Shown here: positions 19,618 to 28,074 of the stretch, piece by piece
How the letters are laid out: each line of letters opens with the position of its first letter
How positions within the stretch are numbered: position 1 is the first letter of the stretch
Source of the DNA: Afipia massiliensis
GTDB lineage: Bacteria; Pseudomonadota; Alphaproteobacteria; Rhizobiales; Xanthobacteraceae
NCBI RefSeq assembly: GCF_001006325.2
Contig: NZ_LBIA02000001.1
Location: 3,597,501 to 3,661,500, forward strand
Direction of reading: 5' to 3'
DNA: 64,000 bases
The notes under the pieces: model-generated
What the model was told of the DNA's origin: nothing
The model's input: the letters and a program-made list of their open reading frames with translations, nothing else
Database searches by the model: none
Program-made: the position numbers and the translations under genes

Positions 19618-20177
19618 CTCCGCCGCCACGCCGTTACATCGACGCGCCGTTCCGCGTCCAGTACGCGGACTCCGTCAGCCTTGAGGCCGTGACTGGCCAG
19701 AATTTCCTGCGGCGAACGCGACGGTACTTCGAGAAACCCGCCCATGCCGCCGGGGATTGTCAGGTTGTGCGCCTGCGACAGCCAGAACGTATCGAAGCGG
19801 TCCATGAACATCTCGAACACGACGGGGCCGCCGATGATCGCCGCTGTTCCGGTCGTCACGCCGCTCTCGCGGCAGGCGTTTTCGAACGATGCGCCGGCGG
19901 GATTCCACAACGTCGCCCTGGGATTGGCGGGATCGCGGGCGAGGCCCGGTACGGTTCGCGTCAGCACGATGCGCGTGCGGTCGGGCGAGCGCGGCTGATC
20001 CTCGAATGAGTTTCGCCCATGGACGATCAGGTCCGCCGCATCGAGGGCGGATTCGAAAAACCTTTGATCGGCCTCGAACTTCAGTTCCGGCGGCATGATA
20101 CCACTGGCGTCCGCGAGCATGCCGTCGGCGGAAAGGATCACATAGCCTTCGATGCGCATGAGATGCGGTTTAGCCAT
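19614..20177 (-). CDS. Dihydrofolate reductase / RibD C-terminal-like protein
   Basis: A 187-residue protein with the fold of DHFR and the reductase half of RibD. It includes IEGYVILSADGMLADASGIMP at the N-terminus, ADLIVHGRNSFE, RIVLTRTVPGL and AAIIGGPVVFEMFMDRFDTFWLSQAHN. The GGP block resembles the NADPH-binding GG motif. The true folA catalytic pattern is not complete, so it is probably a dihydrofolate reductase-like reductase of unknown substrate. It is convergent with the DoxX gene, with a 4-base overlap. Confidence 0.75.
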   Translation of the reverse strand: MAKPHLMRIEGYVILSADGMLADASGIMPPELKFEADQRFFESALDAADLIVHGRNSFEDQPRSPDRTRIVLTRTVPGLARDPANPRATLWNPAGASFENACRESGVTTGTAAIIGGPVVFEMFMDRFDTFWLSQAHNLTIPGGMGGFLEVPSRSPQEILASHGLKADGVRVLDAERRVDVTAWRRS

Positions 20178-20205
20178 TTTCGGGAAAGCCGCAAGTGCGC
20201 GTTTG

Positions 20206-21171
20206 TTATTCCGAAATGGTCTGCACGACGCTGTTGACCGGGCGCGCGCTGACCGTCGGTAGCTTCACGTCCTTGACCAACTCCTCGTCGTATTTCGCGA
20301 TGGTCTGCATCGGCGCCTTGGCCTTGACCTGTACCACCTTGTAGCCGCCTGCCTTCAGCCGCTTCATCAACTCGGGCAGCGCTTCTGCGGTATGCTTCTG
20401 GAAGTCGTGCATCAGTACGATGCCCTTGCCGTTCTTCTCGAGCTTGTTCATCACGTTCTCGATGATCTTCTCGGCCTTACTGGCCTTGAAGTCGAACGAG
20501 TCGAGATCACACGACCAGATCGAAATGTTGCGCTCGCCGAGATACGTCACCATCGCAGGCGGATGCTGGAGTGCGGGAAACCGAAACAGCGGTGAGGGCG
20601 CGGCTCCCAGCGCCCACTTCACGGCGCTGAACCCCTTCTCGATTTCGTCCTTACGCTGGTCGTCGGTCAGCTTCTTGTTGGCGAGGTTGGCGTGGGACCA
20701 CGTATGCGCGCCGATGGTGTGACCTTCCGCTGCGACCTGCTTGAGAATCTCGGGATAGTAGGTGGCATGCTTGCCGATCGGGAAGAAGATCGCCTTGACG
20801 CATTCGTCGGCAAGCGTCTTGAGCACTGATGGCGTGTTGACCGGCCATGGACCGTCATCGAACGTCAGCACCACTTCCTTGTCGCGCAGGAAGTCGAGCT
20901 GCTTGAAATGCTCGAAGCCGAAGCCGGGGCCGCCGGTGGTGTCGATCTGCACCACGCGCGACACGCCGATGGCGTTCGGGTTGGCGCAAGTGGCCTTGAT
21001 CGGCGTTGGTGCAGGCGCTGGTGCGGTCGCAGTCGTTGGCGCCGGCGTTGGAGCTGCGGCTTTGGGCGGCGGTGGGGTGGTGCGCTGCGGGATGAGGGCC
21101 TGTGACCAGACGCTGGTGAAGGCGCAGATCGAGATGACACTGGCGGCGAAAACGGTTGCCTTGATGCGCAT
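20206..21171 (-). CDS. Exported polysaccharide deacetylase (NodB domain)
   Basis: A 321-residue secreted protein. A signal peptide (MRIKATVFAASVISICAFTSVWSQA) is followed by a Pro/Ala/Thr-rich linker (about residues 30-60) and a NodB homology domain. VVLTFDDGPWPVNTP carries the Asp-Asp motif and HTIGAHTWSHANL the His-x3-His zinc ligands. LMHDFQKHTAEALPELM supplies the late histidine block. Such enzymes remove acetyl groups from peptidoglycan or other N-acetylglucosamine polymers. The ATG at 21171 is chosen for the signal peptide and an upstream G-run; the frame is open further. The substrate is not known. Confidence 0.88.
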   Translation of the reverse strand: MRIKATVFAASVISICAFTSVWSQALIPQRTTPPPPKAAAPTPAPTTATAPAPAPTPIKATCANPNAIGVSRVVQIDTTGGPGFGFEHFKQLDFLRDKEVVLTFDDGPWPVNTPSVLKTLADECVKAIFFPIGKHATYYPEILKQVAAEGHTIGAHTWSHANLANKKLTDDQRKDEIEKGFSAVKWALGAAPSPLFRFPALQHPPAMVTYLGERNISIWSCDLDSFDFKASKAEKIIENVMNKLEKNGKGIVLMHDFQKHTAEALPELMKRLKAGGYKVVQVKAKAPMQTIAKYDEELVKDVKLPTVSARPVNSVVQTISE

Positions 21172-21322
21172 GGAAAATACCCCCGAACGCAAAACCCCCG
21201 CGTCCGGCCCGGCGGACGCTGCCGTAGTCCCGGGCATGAGCCTAGACCCACATCGTTTATTGCGCCAACCGATTTTCAAGCGGAGCGTTGGCAGGGTTAA
21301 TTCTGGAGAATTGCGGGTTCCG

Positions 21323-21895
21323 TCAGGCTGTCAGGGCGCGAGCAATCGCGGTGACGACGCGCGTGTCGGTCGGCTCGACGCGGGAGGAAAACGCATCGGC
21401 GATATGGCCGTCACGGCCGACGAGATACTTGTGAAAATTCCAGCCTGGCAGATCGGCCGGGCGCTCGGTTGCGGCCCATTTGTAGAACGGATGGGCGTTT
21501 GGTCCCTTCACGGAGGTCTTGGCCGTGATCGGGAAGCTGACGTGATAGGCCTGCTCTGCGGTGTGCGTGATGTCGCTTGCGCCGCCCGGCTCCTGCGCAC
21601 CGAAGTCGTTGGAGGGGACGCCGATGACAGTCAGGCCGCGGTCGCGAAACTTCGTCCAGATCTCCTGCAGCCCCGCATACTGCGGGGTGTAGCCGCAGAG
21701 CGAGGCGGTGTTGACCACCAGCAGCGGCTTGCCCGCGAAGTCGGCGAGGCGGATGTCGCCGCCCTTCAGGCTCTGGAATGAAAAGCCGTATGCGGTCATG
21801 CGGCTCATCGCGGCCTGCGCGAAGACGGATCGCGTCGCGAACGGGAGTGCTGCGCCAGCCGCAATGGCCGTTATCACACGTCGGCGGTCGATCAT
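21323..21895 (-). CDS. Exported glutathione peroxidase-family protein
   Basis: A 190-residue thiol peroxidase of the GPx family. The active Cys is in VVNTASLCGYTPQYAGLQ, followed by IGVPSNDFGAQEPG, with the conserved Asn/Trp in LPGWNFHKYLVGRDG. The N-terminus MIDRRRVITAIAAGAALPFATRSVFA is a signal peptide with three consecutive arginines, compatible with Tat export, so this member probably acts in the periplasm. The ATG at 21895 has GGGAG upstream. Cys rather than selenocysteine is used. The reductant may be thioredoxin-like rather than glutathione. Confidence 0.85.
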   Translation of the reverse strand: MIDRRRVITAIAAGAALPFATRSVFAQAAMSRMTAYGFSFQSLKGGDIRLADFAGKPLLVVNTASLCGYTPQYAGLQEIWTKFRDRGLTVIGVPSNDFGAQEPGGASDITHTAEQAYHVSFPITAKTSVKGPNAHPFYKWAATERPADLPGWNFHKYLVGRDGHIADAFSSRVEPTDTRVVTAIARALTA

Positions 21896-21971
21896 GATGC
21901 GCTCCCTGAGAGACTGTCGCTCAAGATAACGGATTGCCGCCGCTCCAAGTTTCAAGAAGCCGTGACAGGTC

Positions 21972-23624
21972 TCACGGACGCTTTGGCGGCTTGTCGCACC
22001 ATGGCATCGGCAATTCCGGTTCGTAGTACTCGTTCCACTCGCAAATGTATTCGGGGCCGCTGCGCTTCATGACATGCTTCACCGGCTCGGCCTGGCTGAT
22101 AGCCACATGGGCGACGATCAGCGCCGCGCCGATCGGATAGGCCCACTTGCTCCACCGCAGGTCGTTCAGCTTTTCCAGCAGGAGTGCGCCGGCCAGAATG
22201 ATGAGCGGGTCGGTCAGAATGAAGTATTCGGCCTTGAGGTTGCGCCGCACGCCGAGCGCATCGATGCCGATAGCTGACAGCAGCAGCAGCGTTGCCTGGA
22301 TCGCGACCTGCCGTTCGCCTTTGAGCCACGCATAAACGATGCCCGGAATGACCAGCCAGGTCAGGAACACGGTCGGGCGCGGTGACGTGAACAGGACGAA
22401 CGTGTACCGCTTGAGCACGGAAATGACGCCGTCGAACAGCAGGCTGATGGCCGCGAGAATCTTGCCGCCTTCAGTCGCCGTGGTCGCCGGCGCGCCCGCA
22501 AACACCAGCATTTTCTCGATAGGGTTGATCACCGCGACGGCGTTTTGCGGATCATACTGCAGATAGAGCGCGAGCAGTCCGAGTGACGCGCCGGCGATAA
22601 CCGCGAACATCGACGTCAGCGTTTCGGTGAGGCTGATCCGCCAGATCACCGCATAGACAATCATGGCGAGGCCGATCCAGCAGAGCAGGGCAACCTGATA
22701 CACCCCGAATTTGCCGCCGATCAGCGCGTTAAGCTGGGCAATGTCCATCGATTCCGGCTCGAGCCCCGCGGCAATCAGGGGCCACGCAAGGCTGAACATC
22801 AAAGCCGCGACAACGGCTGCACCGAGCGTCGCAATCCATGCCCGAGCCGAGTTGTTCCAGAACGCTGTGCTGGTGCTCTCCGGTGTGCCGAACGGCAGCA
22901 TCATCAGCGGCAGTCCCGCGATCAGCAGAATGATCTGAACCTTGTTCTGCAATCCGAGCACGCACAGCGCGGCCGCGCCAGCGAGTGCCATCGGACGCCA
23001 GGTGCTGGCGCGGCGGCTCACCGCGATCAGCAGCATCAACGCCAGCGTGAACAAACACGCGGCGATCAGTTCGCTGCGGAGAATACGCATATGAACCGCG
23101 ATGCCGCCGGAGAATGCGAAGGCGAATGTGGCCAGCAGCGCGATCCGCCAGTCGCGGAAGATGCAGCGGGCGAGCGCCGCGAAGGCAAGCACGAAGATCG
23201 TTGCGGTAAGCCACGCCGCAACGCGGCCGGCGCGAACCGCGCTCGTCATCGCCGCATCGAAGGCGGGAACGTTCAGCGCCGAGGGGATCGACGACAGCTT
23301 CCATGCATCGAGCAGACCCAGCGAATGCATCAACTGGAACCACGACTTCACCGACAGGATGGTGAAGTAGGATGGGTGATCGAAGAACGCCTGCGGCTTG
23401 CCCTCGTTCAGCACGAGCGCGTTGTAGACGATCATGAAATCCATATCGGCATTGCGCCAGTAGATGACGAAATAGCCGGCCAGGAAAAACGACAGCGCGA
23501 GGCCAATCAAAATGACGGCCATGCCGCCGGTCCAGCCGAACGGTGTCAGCCTAGCAAGCGCGTCACGCCGCGGGTCTTTGGAGGAGGGTGTTGCTGAGGT
23601 CTGGATGTCGGGGAGGGCTGTCAT
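21972..23624 (-). CDS. Polytopic membrane protein, GT-C-like
   Basis: A 550-residue protein with about 11-12 hydrophobic segments and a short C-terminal tail containing Cys (YICEWNEYYEPELPMPWCDKPP). The loop after TM1 holds RNADMDFMIVYNALVLNEGKPQAFFDHPSYFT, with acidic residues placed as in GT-C glycosyltransferases. No specific family is recognised. It lies 76 bases upstream of the peroxidase gene on the same strand, so it may share a transcript. Confidence 0.72.
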   Translation of the reverse strand: MTALPDIQTSATPSSKDPRRDALARLTPFGWTGGMAVILIGLALSFFLAGYFVIYWRNADMDFMIVYNALVLNEGKPQAFFDHPSYFTILSVKSWFQLMHSLGLLDAWKLSSIPSALNVPAFDAAMTSAVRAGRVAAWLTATIFVLAFAALARCIFRDWRIALLATFAFAFSGGIAVHMRILRSELIAACLFTLALMLLIAVSRRASTWRPMALAGAAALCVLGLQNKVQIILLIAGLPLMMLPFGTPESTSTAFWNNSARAWIATLGAAVVAALMFSLAWPLIAAGLEPESMDIAQLNALIGGKFGVYQVALLCWIGLAMIVYAVIWRISLTETLTSMFAVIAGASLGLLALYLQYDPQNAVAVINPIEKMLVFAGAPATTATEGGKILAAISLLFDGVISVLKRYTFVLFTSPRPTVFLTWLVIPGIVYAWLKGERQVAIQATLLLLSAIGIDALGVRRNLKAEYFILTDPLIILAGALLLEKLNDLRWSKWAYPIGAALIVAHVAISQAEPVKHVMKRSGPEYICEWNEYYEPELPMPWCDKPPKRP

Positions 23625-23702
23625 GATTGGCGGGTTCTATCGCAAGGCCGCACCGAAAGCCAACGGGGTTGCAGGGCAAGTGACCGCTGAAAGAAACCCT
23701 CT

Positions 23703-23773
23703 CCGCTCATTCCCGCGCAAGCGGGAATCCAGTTCGTCAAATTCTGGGTCCCCGCTTACGCGGGGACGAGCGG
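23703..23773. repeat. Bipartite palindromic element, copy C
   Basis: The left palindrome CCGCTCATTCCCGCG...GCGGGAATCCAG (23703-23732) and the right palindrome CTGGGTCCCCGC...GCGGGGACGAGCGG are separated by about 11 bases. It has the same design as copy B, inverted. It lies between the membrane protein and L,D-transpeptidase genes. Confidence 0.9.
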
Positions 23774-23805
23774 GATTAAATCTGGCCCACCCTTTCGATC
23801 AGACG

Positions 23806-25374
23806 CTACCGCAGCGGGACGATGAAATCCGTGCCCCGGCCGGTCTCGTCGCCAAGGCCGCGATCGGACACGGTGATCGAGCCGCCCGGCGCAAGCGCCG
23901 ATGCGATCCGCTTCATGGCGTCTTCAGGAATGGTCAGGCGATCGAGCGCCTCCGTTGGCGATGACGGTGGAGCGGTCGTTGTGATCGCAGCGGCAGGCTC
24001 GCCGCGCCTGCGCCGGGGAGTTTCTTCGGCCGCGCGCACGGGCACGGGAAGCGAGACAACCGACCAGCGCAGCGCATCGGGATCGGCCTTGTCCGTACGG
24101 ACCGTGAAGACGTACGTGCCGAGCGGGCGATCCGATGCGGCGATGGTGATCGGCGCTTCAAACCACGGTTCGAAATTCTGCCGCACGTAGATTTTATTCT
24201 CCTTAGCGCTGACAAGGGCCGCAACATGACCGGTGCGGGGTTTCACCGGGCCGATAAATTCCGCCGTTCCTTCGAGCGGAGGCGTGACGCTGGGCGATGC
24301 TAGAGGATCAGTGGCGCGGGCCTGATCCTTGTCGGTCTTCGAGGTTTCGCCCTTCTGGTCGGCAAGCTTGTCATCGACAGGTTTACTGTCAGGCGCATCA
24401 ATCTTGGTGTCATCTTTCTTCGCGTCATCGTTCGAGGTCTCCGACGATGCGACCTTGGGAGTTTCCCGACCGGAATCCCACGCTTGCGCGACGGTGTCCG
24501 CATCGCTCTTTTGCGGAAATGCACCGCTGGCGTCGGCTGTGCGAATGGGCGCGCCTTCGGAAATCGATGTCAGCCTCAGTTGCGGCTTTTCGTGAGCGGC
24601 GGCATCGAGGATCGACGAGCGGTCGGACTTCAGCGTCGAGGCCTGCTTGTCCGGTGCGGGCGCCGCTGCGACCGGCCTTGTGTCCGGCTTGCGCGTGATC
24701 AGCAGCGGATGAGAGACATCGATCGGCGAGATCTCGCCGGGGGTGACGATCACGCGCGCGCCCATGCGGGTCCAGCCCCACATCCGCATCGCGAAATTCA
24801 TCGGCATGCGGATGCAGCCGTGCGACGCCGGATAACCGGGCAGCGCGCCCGCGTGCATTGCTATGCCGGACCAGGTGAGGCGCTGCATGTAGGGCATCGG
24901 CGCGCCGCTGTAGATATTCGAGCGGTGGTATTTGTTTTTCTGGATGATGCTGAACACGCCCGTCGGCGTCGAATGGCCCTGCATGCCGGTGGACACCGGC
25001 GACTCCGCGAACAAGCCGTTCTGGTCGTAGATTTTCACCTTCTGGTTTTCGATCGAGATCGCGATGACGATCGGCCCGACCGGTTTGGCGGTGTCCTTGG
25101 GCGCATCGGGCAGCTTCTGGCGGGTGCGCGCGACGCGCGGGCGGCGCGGTTCCATTAGCGGCGGCTCGGCGTAATAGTCGCCGCCGGGGTCCATCGGCCA
25201 GAACATCTGGGCGTCGGCGGGCAGCGCAAATCCGGCTGTCAGCGTCGCGGCAAGCCATGCGGTTCGCAGGCCCCCGGATCGGGCCGGACGGGAACTGATG
25301 TCACTGCCAAAAGGGGAGGTTGTGCCGACCATTTTGTGCTGGTCGTTCGGAAAAGGTAGCCGATTGCCGTACAC
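23806..25374 (-). CDS. L,D-transpeptidase (YkuD) with a long C-terminal extension
   Basis: A 522-residue envelope protein. After a hydrophobic N-terminal segment (LRTAWLAATLTAGFALPADA) comes a YkuD domain: GPIVIAISIENQKVKIYDQNG, STPTGVFSIIQK, and the catalytic SHGCIRMP with its nucleophilic Cys. These enzymes make 3-3 peptidoglycan cross-links or attach proteins to the wall. A Lys/Asp/Ser-rich low-complexity linker follows. Near residues 380-450 there is a weak second copy of the YkuD N-terminal half that lacks HGC. Start GTG 25374 has GAGGAA 7 bases upstream; an ATG at 25332 is an alternative. Confidence 0.88.
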   Translation of the reverse strand: MYGNRLPFPNDQHKMVGTTSPFGSDISSRPARSGGLRTAWLAATLTAGFALPADAQMFWPMDPGGDYYAEPPLMEPRRPRVARTRQKLPDAPKDTAKPVGPIVIAISIENQKVKIYDQNGLFAESPVSTGMQGHSTPTGVFSIIQKNKYHRSNIYSGAPMPYMQRLTWSGIAMHAGALPGYPASHGCIRMPMNFAMRMWGWTRMGARVIVTPGEISPIDVSHPLLITRKPDTRPVAAAPAPDKQASTLKSDRSSILDAAAHEKPQLRLTSISEGAPIRTADASGAFPQKSDADTVAQAWDSGRETPKVASSETSNDDAKKDDTKIDAPDSKPVDDKLADQKGETSKTDKDQARATDPLASPSVTPPLEGTAEFIGPVKPRTGHVAALVSAKENKIYVRQNFEPWFEAPITIAASDRPLGTYVFTVRTDKADPDALRWSVVSLPVPVRAAEETPRRRRGEPAAAITTTAPPSSPTEALDRLTIPEDAMKRIASALAPGGSITVSDRGLGDETGRGTDFIVPLR

Positions 25375-25635
25375 GCGAAATTCCTCAATTGATTCCAGTA
25401 TTAGTGTCGCCAATCGGCTGAATGTTCATCGCCGTCCCGGGTCTCGGTACCGCATTCTGCGTGATTCACGGTGCTCAAATGCTAGCCGGGGAGCCTTCAA
25501 AAGCGCTTAACGGCTGCTTGGTGGCGGTCACAATCCCGTGCCTTCCAACGCCGCCGACGCCACCCCACATGAGGGGTTCCCGGCGCGGGGCAAGTTGCCC
25601 TGAGCCGTCCTGAAGACCCTTCCTTGGAGTTCCCG

Positions 25636-26169
25636 ATGTCCTTACGTTCGACCCGAATGACAGCCGCCGCGCTGTTGGCCACCGCTTTTGTCTGGCTGGC
25701 CGCAGCGCCTGTGGTGGCGGCTGACGAGCCGGACCTGATCTTCCGCCGCTCCACCGTCTTCAAGCTACTCAGCCCGGACGACAAACTCGCGACCTACGGA
25801 GTCGATGATCCGGCGGTCGAAGGCGTGGCGTGTCATTTCACGGTGCCGGAGAAGGGTGGTTACAAGGGCTGGCTCGGACTTGCCGAGGAGGTCTCGGACA
25901 TCTCGCTGGCCTGCCGCCAAATCGGACCGATCCGCTTCAAGGCCAAGGCGGCTCAAGGCGAGGACATGTTCCGGCAGCGCCGCTCGCTGTTCTTCAAGAA
26001 GATGCAGATCGTGCGCGGCTGCGACGCCAAGCGGAACGTGCTGGTCTACATGGTCTACTCCGACAGGCTGATCGAGGGCTCGCCGAAGAACTCGACGTCC
26101 TCGGTCCCGGTCATGCCCTGGGGCAGCAACGACACCATCCAGAAATGCAGTGATTTCATTTCGGGATAG
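25636..26169 (+). CDS. creA: CreA-family protein
   Basis: A 177-residue exported protein of the CreA family, conserved in Proteobacteria and of unknown function. The signal peptide (AALLATAFVWLAAAPVVAA) is followed by the typical CreA blocks VFKLLSPDDKL, YGVDDPAVEGVACHFT, GWLGLAEEVSDISLACRQIGPI, FFKKMQIVRGCDAKRNVLVYMVYSDRLIEGSPKNS and PWGSN. The ATG at 25636 has GGAG 6 bases upstream. It is not linked to creBCD here, as is common outside enterobacteria. Confidence 0.9.
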   Translation: MSLRSTRMTAAALLATAFVWLAAAPVVAADEPDLIFRRSTVFKLLSPDDKLATYGVDDPAVEGVACHFTVPEKGGYKGWLGLAEEVSDISLACRQIGPIRFKAKAAQGEDMFRQRRSLFFKKMQIVRGCDAKRNVLVYMVYSDRLIEGSPKNSTSSVPVMPWGSNDTIQKCSDFISG

Positions 26170-26229
26170 TCACTCGTGATGACGGTGGTGCGATCCGTCA
26201 TTGTGAGGAGCGCTTGCCGTTTCCATCCC

Positions 26230-26298
26230 CGCTCGTCCCCGCGAAAGCGGGGACCCACGCACGCAACGCTGGATTCCCGCTTTCGCGGGAATGAGCAG
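26230..26298. repeat. Bipartite palindromic element, copy D
   Basis: CCGCTCGTCCCCGCGAAAGC... (26230-26257) faces GGATTCCCGCTTTCGCGGGA... (26272-26298), with a spacer of about 15 bases. It has the same orientation as copy B. It lies downstream of creA. Confidence 0.88.
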
Positions 26299-26361
26299 AG
26301 AGGACACGTTCTCTAGTTCATCACGAACACACGCCAGCTCGCTCGCAATGACATCAGGCGA

Positions 26362-26655
26362 TCAAGCCGCCGACTTGTTCTTGATCATGCCGACGATGGC
26401 GGTCAGCACCGCACCGGCAACGCCGCCGCCTGCAGCCTGTCCGATGATCGCGCCGATGTCCGGTGTCGCAGCCGTGTTGGCCAGCAACGGAATCAGCATT
26501 CCGAGAATCTGCCCGCCCACGCCGCCGCCGATAGCACCGGCGATGGTATTCCCTATGGTGCCAAGATCGATGTTCTTGGCCGCGCCGCCCACGACGTTTC
26601 CGCCGATGGCGCCGCCGATGATCTGAATCAGCAGGGTAACAAGCATGCCCGACAT
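26362..26655 (-). CDS. Small glycine-rich hydrophobic protein
   Basis: A 97-residue protein, very rich in Gly, Ala and Ile, with repeated GxxxG patterns (IGGAIGGNVVGGAAKN, IAGAIGGGVGGQILGM, IIGQAAGGGVAGAVL). This is a glycine-zipper-like composition found in membrane-inserting or scaffold proteins. There is no classic signal peptide and the C-terminus is basic (MIKNKSAA). It resembles conserved hypothetical proteins of this bacterial family. No function can be assigned. Confidence 0.6.
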   Translation of the reverse strand: MSGMLVTLLIQIIGGAIGGNVVGGAAKNIDLGTIGNTIAGAIGGGVGGQILGMLIPLLANTAATPDIGAIIGQAAGGGVAGAVLTAIVGMIKNKSAA

Positions 26656-26909
26656 GATTTCGCCTCCCGGTCCGGATTGACGTTCATCACGACGGCGCCG
26701 GACTCATTCGCCGCGCTTTGCAACTGTAGGACGATGAAACCGGCGGTCACGCTGAAAGTGAGAATTCGTACGACGAAAAGCCGGGCGATAAGTCATCGAA
26801 TTGTCTTGCGCGATTTCGAATCAGAAGTGACGCGCGGCGCTCTTGCGTTTGCGGGTGGTTTGATCGACCCTTGCCGGACAACCAAATGAAAATCAAAAGG
26901 GCGGATAAC

Positions 26910-27656
26910 ATGCGTCTCAAGAACAAGGTTGCGCTGGTCACGGGCGGCGCATCGGGATTTGGCGCGGCCATTGCGCGGCTTTTCGTGGACGAGGGCGCCA
27001 AGGTGGTGATCCTCGATCTGAACGGCGAGGGCGCGGCGCGCGTCGCCGCGAACACCGGCGGCGCTGTCGCGGTCGCTGGCGATGTCTCGAAGCGCGACGA
27101 CATCGACAGGGCCGTCGCAACAGCGGTCGAGAAATTCGGACGGCTCGACATCGTGGTCAACAATGCGGGGTGGTCGTTTCGCAACAAGCCGATCATGGAC
27201 GTGACTGAAGACGAGTTCGACCGCGTGTTCGCGGTCAACGTCAAGTCGATCTATCACATGACGAACGCGACCGTGCCGCTGATGCGCAAGCAGGGCGGCG
27301 GATGCATCATCAACATCGGCTCGACCGGCGGCATCCGTCCGCGTCCGGGGCTTACATGGTACAACGGCTCGAAGGGCGCGGTGAACCTGCTCTCCGGCGC
27401 GATGGCGGCGGAACTTGCGCCCGACAAGATACGGGTCAACTGCGTTGCGCCGGTGATGGGCGAGACCGCGTTGCTTGAAACATTCATGGGTGTGCCGGAC
27501 ACGCCGGAAAACCGCGCGAAGTTCATCGCGACGATTCCGCTCGGCCGTATGTCCCAGCCGGATGATATCGCCAAGGCGTGTGTCTATCTGGCGTCGGACG
27601 ATGCGGATTTTATTACCGGCGTGGTGCTGCCGGTGGATGGCGGCCGAACGATCTAG
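26910..27656 (+). CDS. Short-chain dehydrogenase/reductase
   Basis: A 248-residue classical SDR. The cofactor motif VTGGASGFGAAIARLF sits at the N-terminus, followed by the structural NNAGW, catalytic Ser in NIGSTGG, and YNGSK giving Tyr and Lys. An Asp at the end of beta-2 (VVILDLNGE) suggests NAD(H) rather than NADP(H). The C-terminus GVVLPVDGGRTI is typical. The ATG at 26910 is preceded by AAGGGCGG; an in-frame ATG at 26886 is less likely. The substrate is unknown. The gene ends 4 bases inside the convergent small gene at 27653. Confidence 0.88.
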   Translation: MRLKNKVALVTGGASGFGAAIARLFVDEGAKVVILDLNGEGAARVAANTGGAVAVAGDVSKRDDIDRAVATAVEKFGRLDIVVNNAGWSFRNKPIMDVTEDEFDRVFAVNVKSIYHMTNATVPLMRKQGGGCIINIGSTGGIRPRPGLTWYNGSKGAVNLLSGAMAAELAPDKIRVNCVAPVMGETALLETFMGVPDTPENRAKFIATIPLGRMSQPDDIAKACVYLASDDADFITGVVLPVDGGRTI

Positions 27657-27901
27657 CGCTTGCCCTTGCGGTCGACGCATTTGCGGGAAGCTTCGACGCC
27701 TGCTGCGGTGAGGCGAAGGCCTGACACTTCCTTGATCTGCCCCGAGGGGCAGGAGCCGTCATCGACATAGATCTTCTGGCCGAGCCGCAGGTTGGTGATG
27801 TCGGCTTCACGACCGACAATGTCGGCGCGAGCGGAGGCAGTCGTCGCAAGCGACAGGACTACTGCGAGCAAGAGCGTTCGTGGCGACGATACTGCGTTCA
27901 T
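27653..27901 (-). CDS. Small secreted protein, DUF6719-like
   Basis: An 82-residue protein with a signal peptide (TLLLAVVLSLATTASARA) and a short mature domain, IYVDDGSCPSGQIKEVSG...RKCVDRKGKR. The pattern VDxGxC...G-x-VxG...C-V recurs in the protein at 40701 (VYVDNGTCGVGKVMKVTG...KVCVP), so the two are paralogues. I believe they belong to DUF6719, but have not checked. The start ATG overlaps the TGA of the preceding 52-residue gene (ATGA), suggesting coupled translation. Confidence 0.7.
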   Translation of the reverse strand: MNAVSSPRTLLLAVVLSLATTASARADIVGREADITNLRLGQKIYVDDGSCPSGQIKEVSGLRLTAAGVEASRKCVDRKGKR

Positions 27902-28056
27902 GCGTAGCTCTTGTTCTGGATCTTCAGCCCGTCGGGACCGACATTGATCTGCAGGCCCTGCGGCTTCTTGTTGTCCTGATAGACCTTGTAGCCGAGCACG
28001 CCGACCGCGATCACGAGTGCGCCGACGACGGCGTAGAGAATGTTGCGATTGTCCAT
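27898..28056 (-). CDS. Small membrane-anchored protein, 52 residues
   Basis: It is read on the minus strand: MDNRNILYAVVGALVIAVGV, then LGYKVYQDNKKPQGLQINVG, then PDGLKIQNKSYA. One N-terminal transmembrane helix is followed by a soluble tail. GGAGAG lies 5 bases before the ATG at 28056. The stop overlaps the next gene by 4 bases, and the SMR transporter gene ends 18 bases upstream, so the three appear to form one operon. It matches a short conserved type common in this bacterial family, with no known function. Confidence 0.7.
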   Translation of the reverse strand: MDNRNILYAVVGALVIAVGVLGYKVYQDNKKPQGLQINVGPDGLKIQNKSYA

Positions 28057-28074
28057 GCGTGTCTCTCCAATGCG

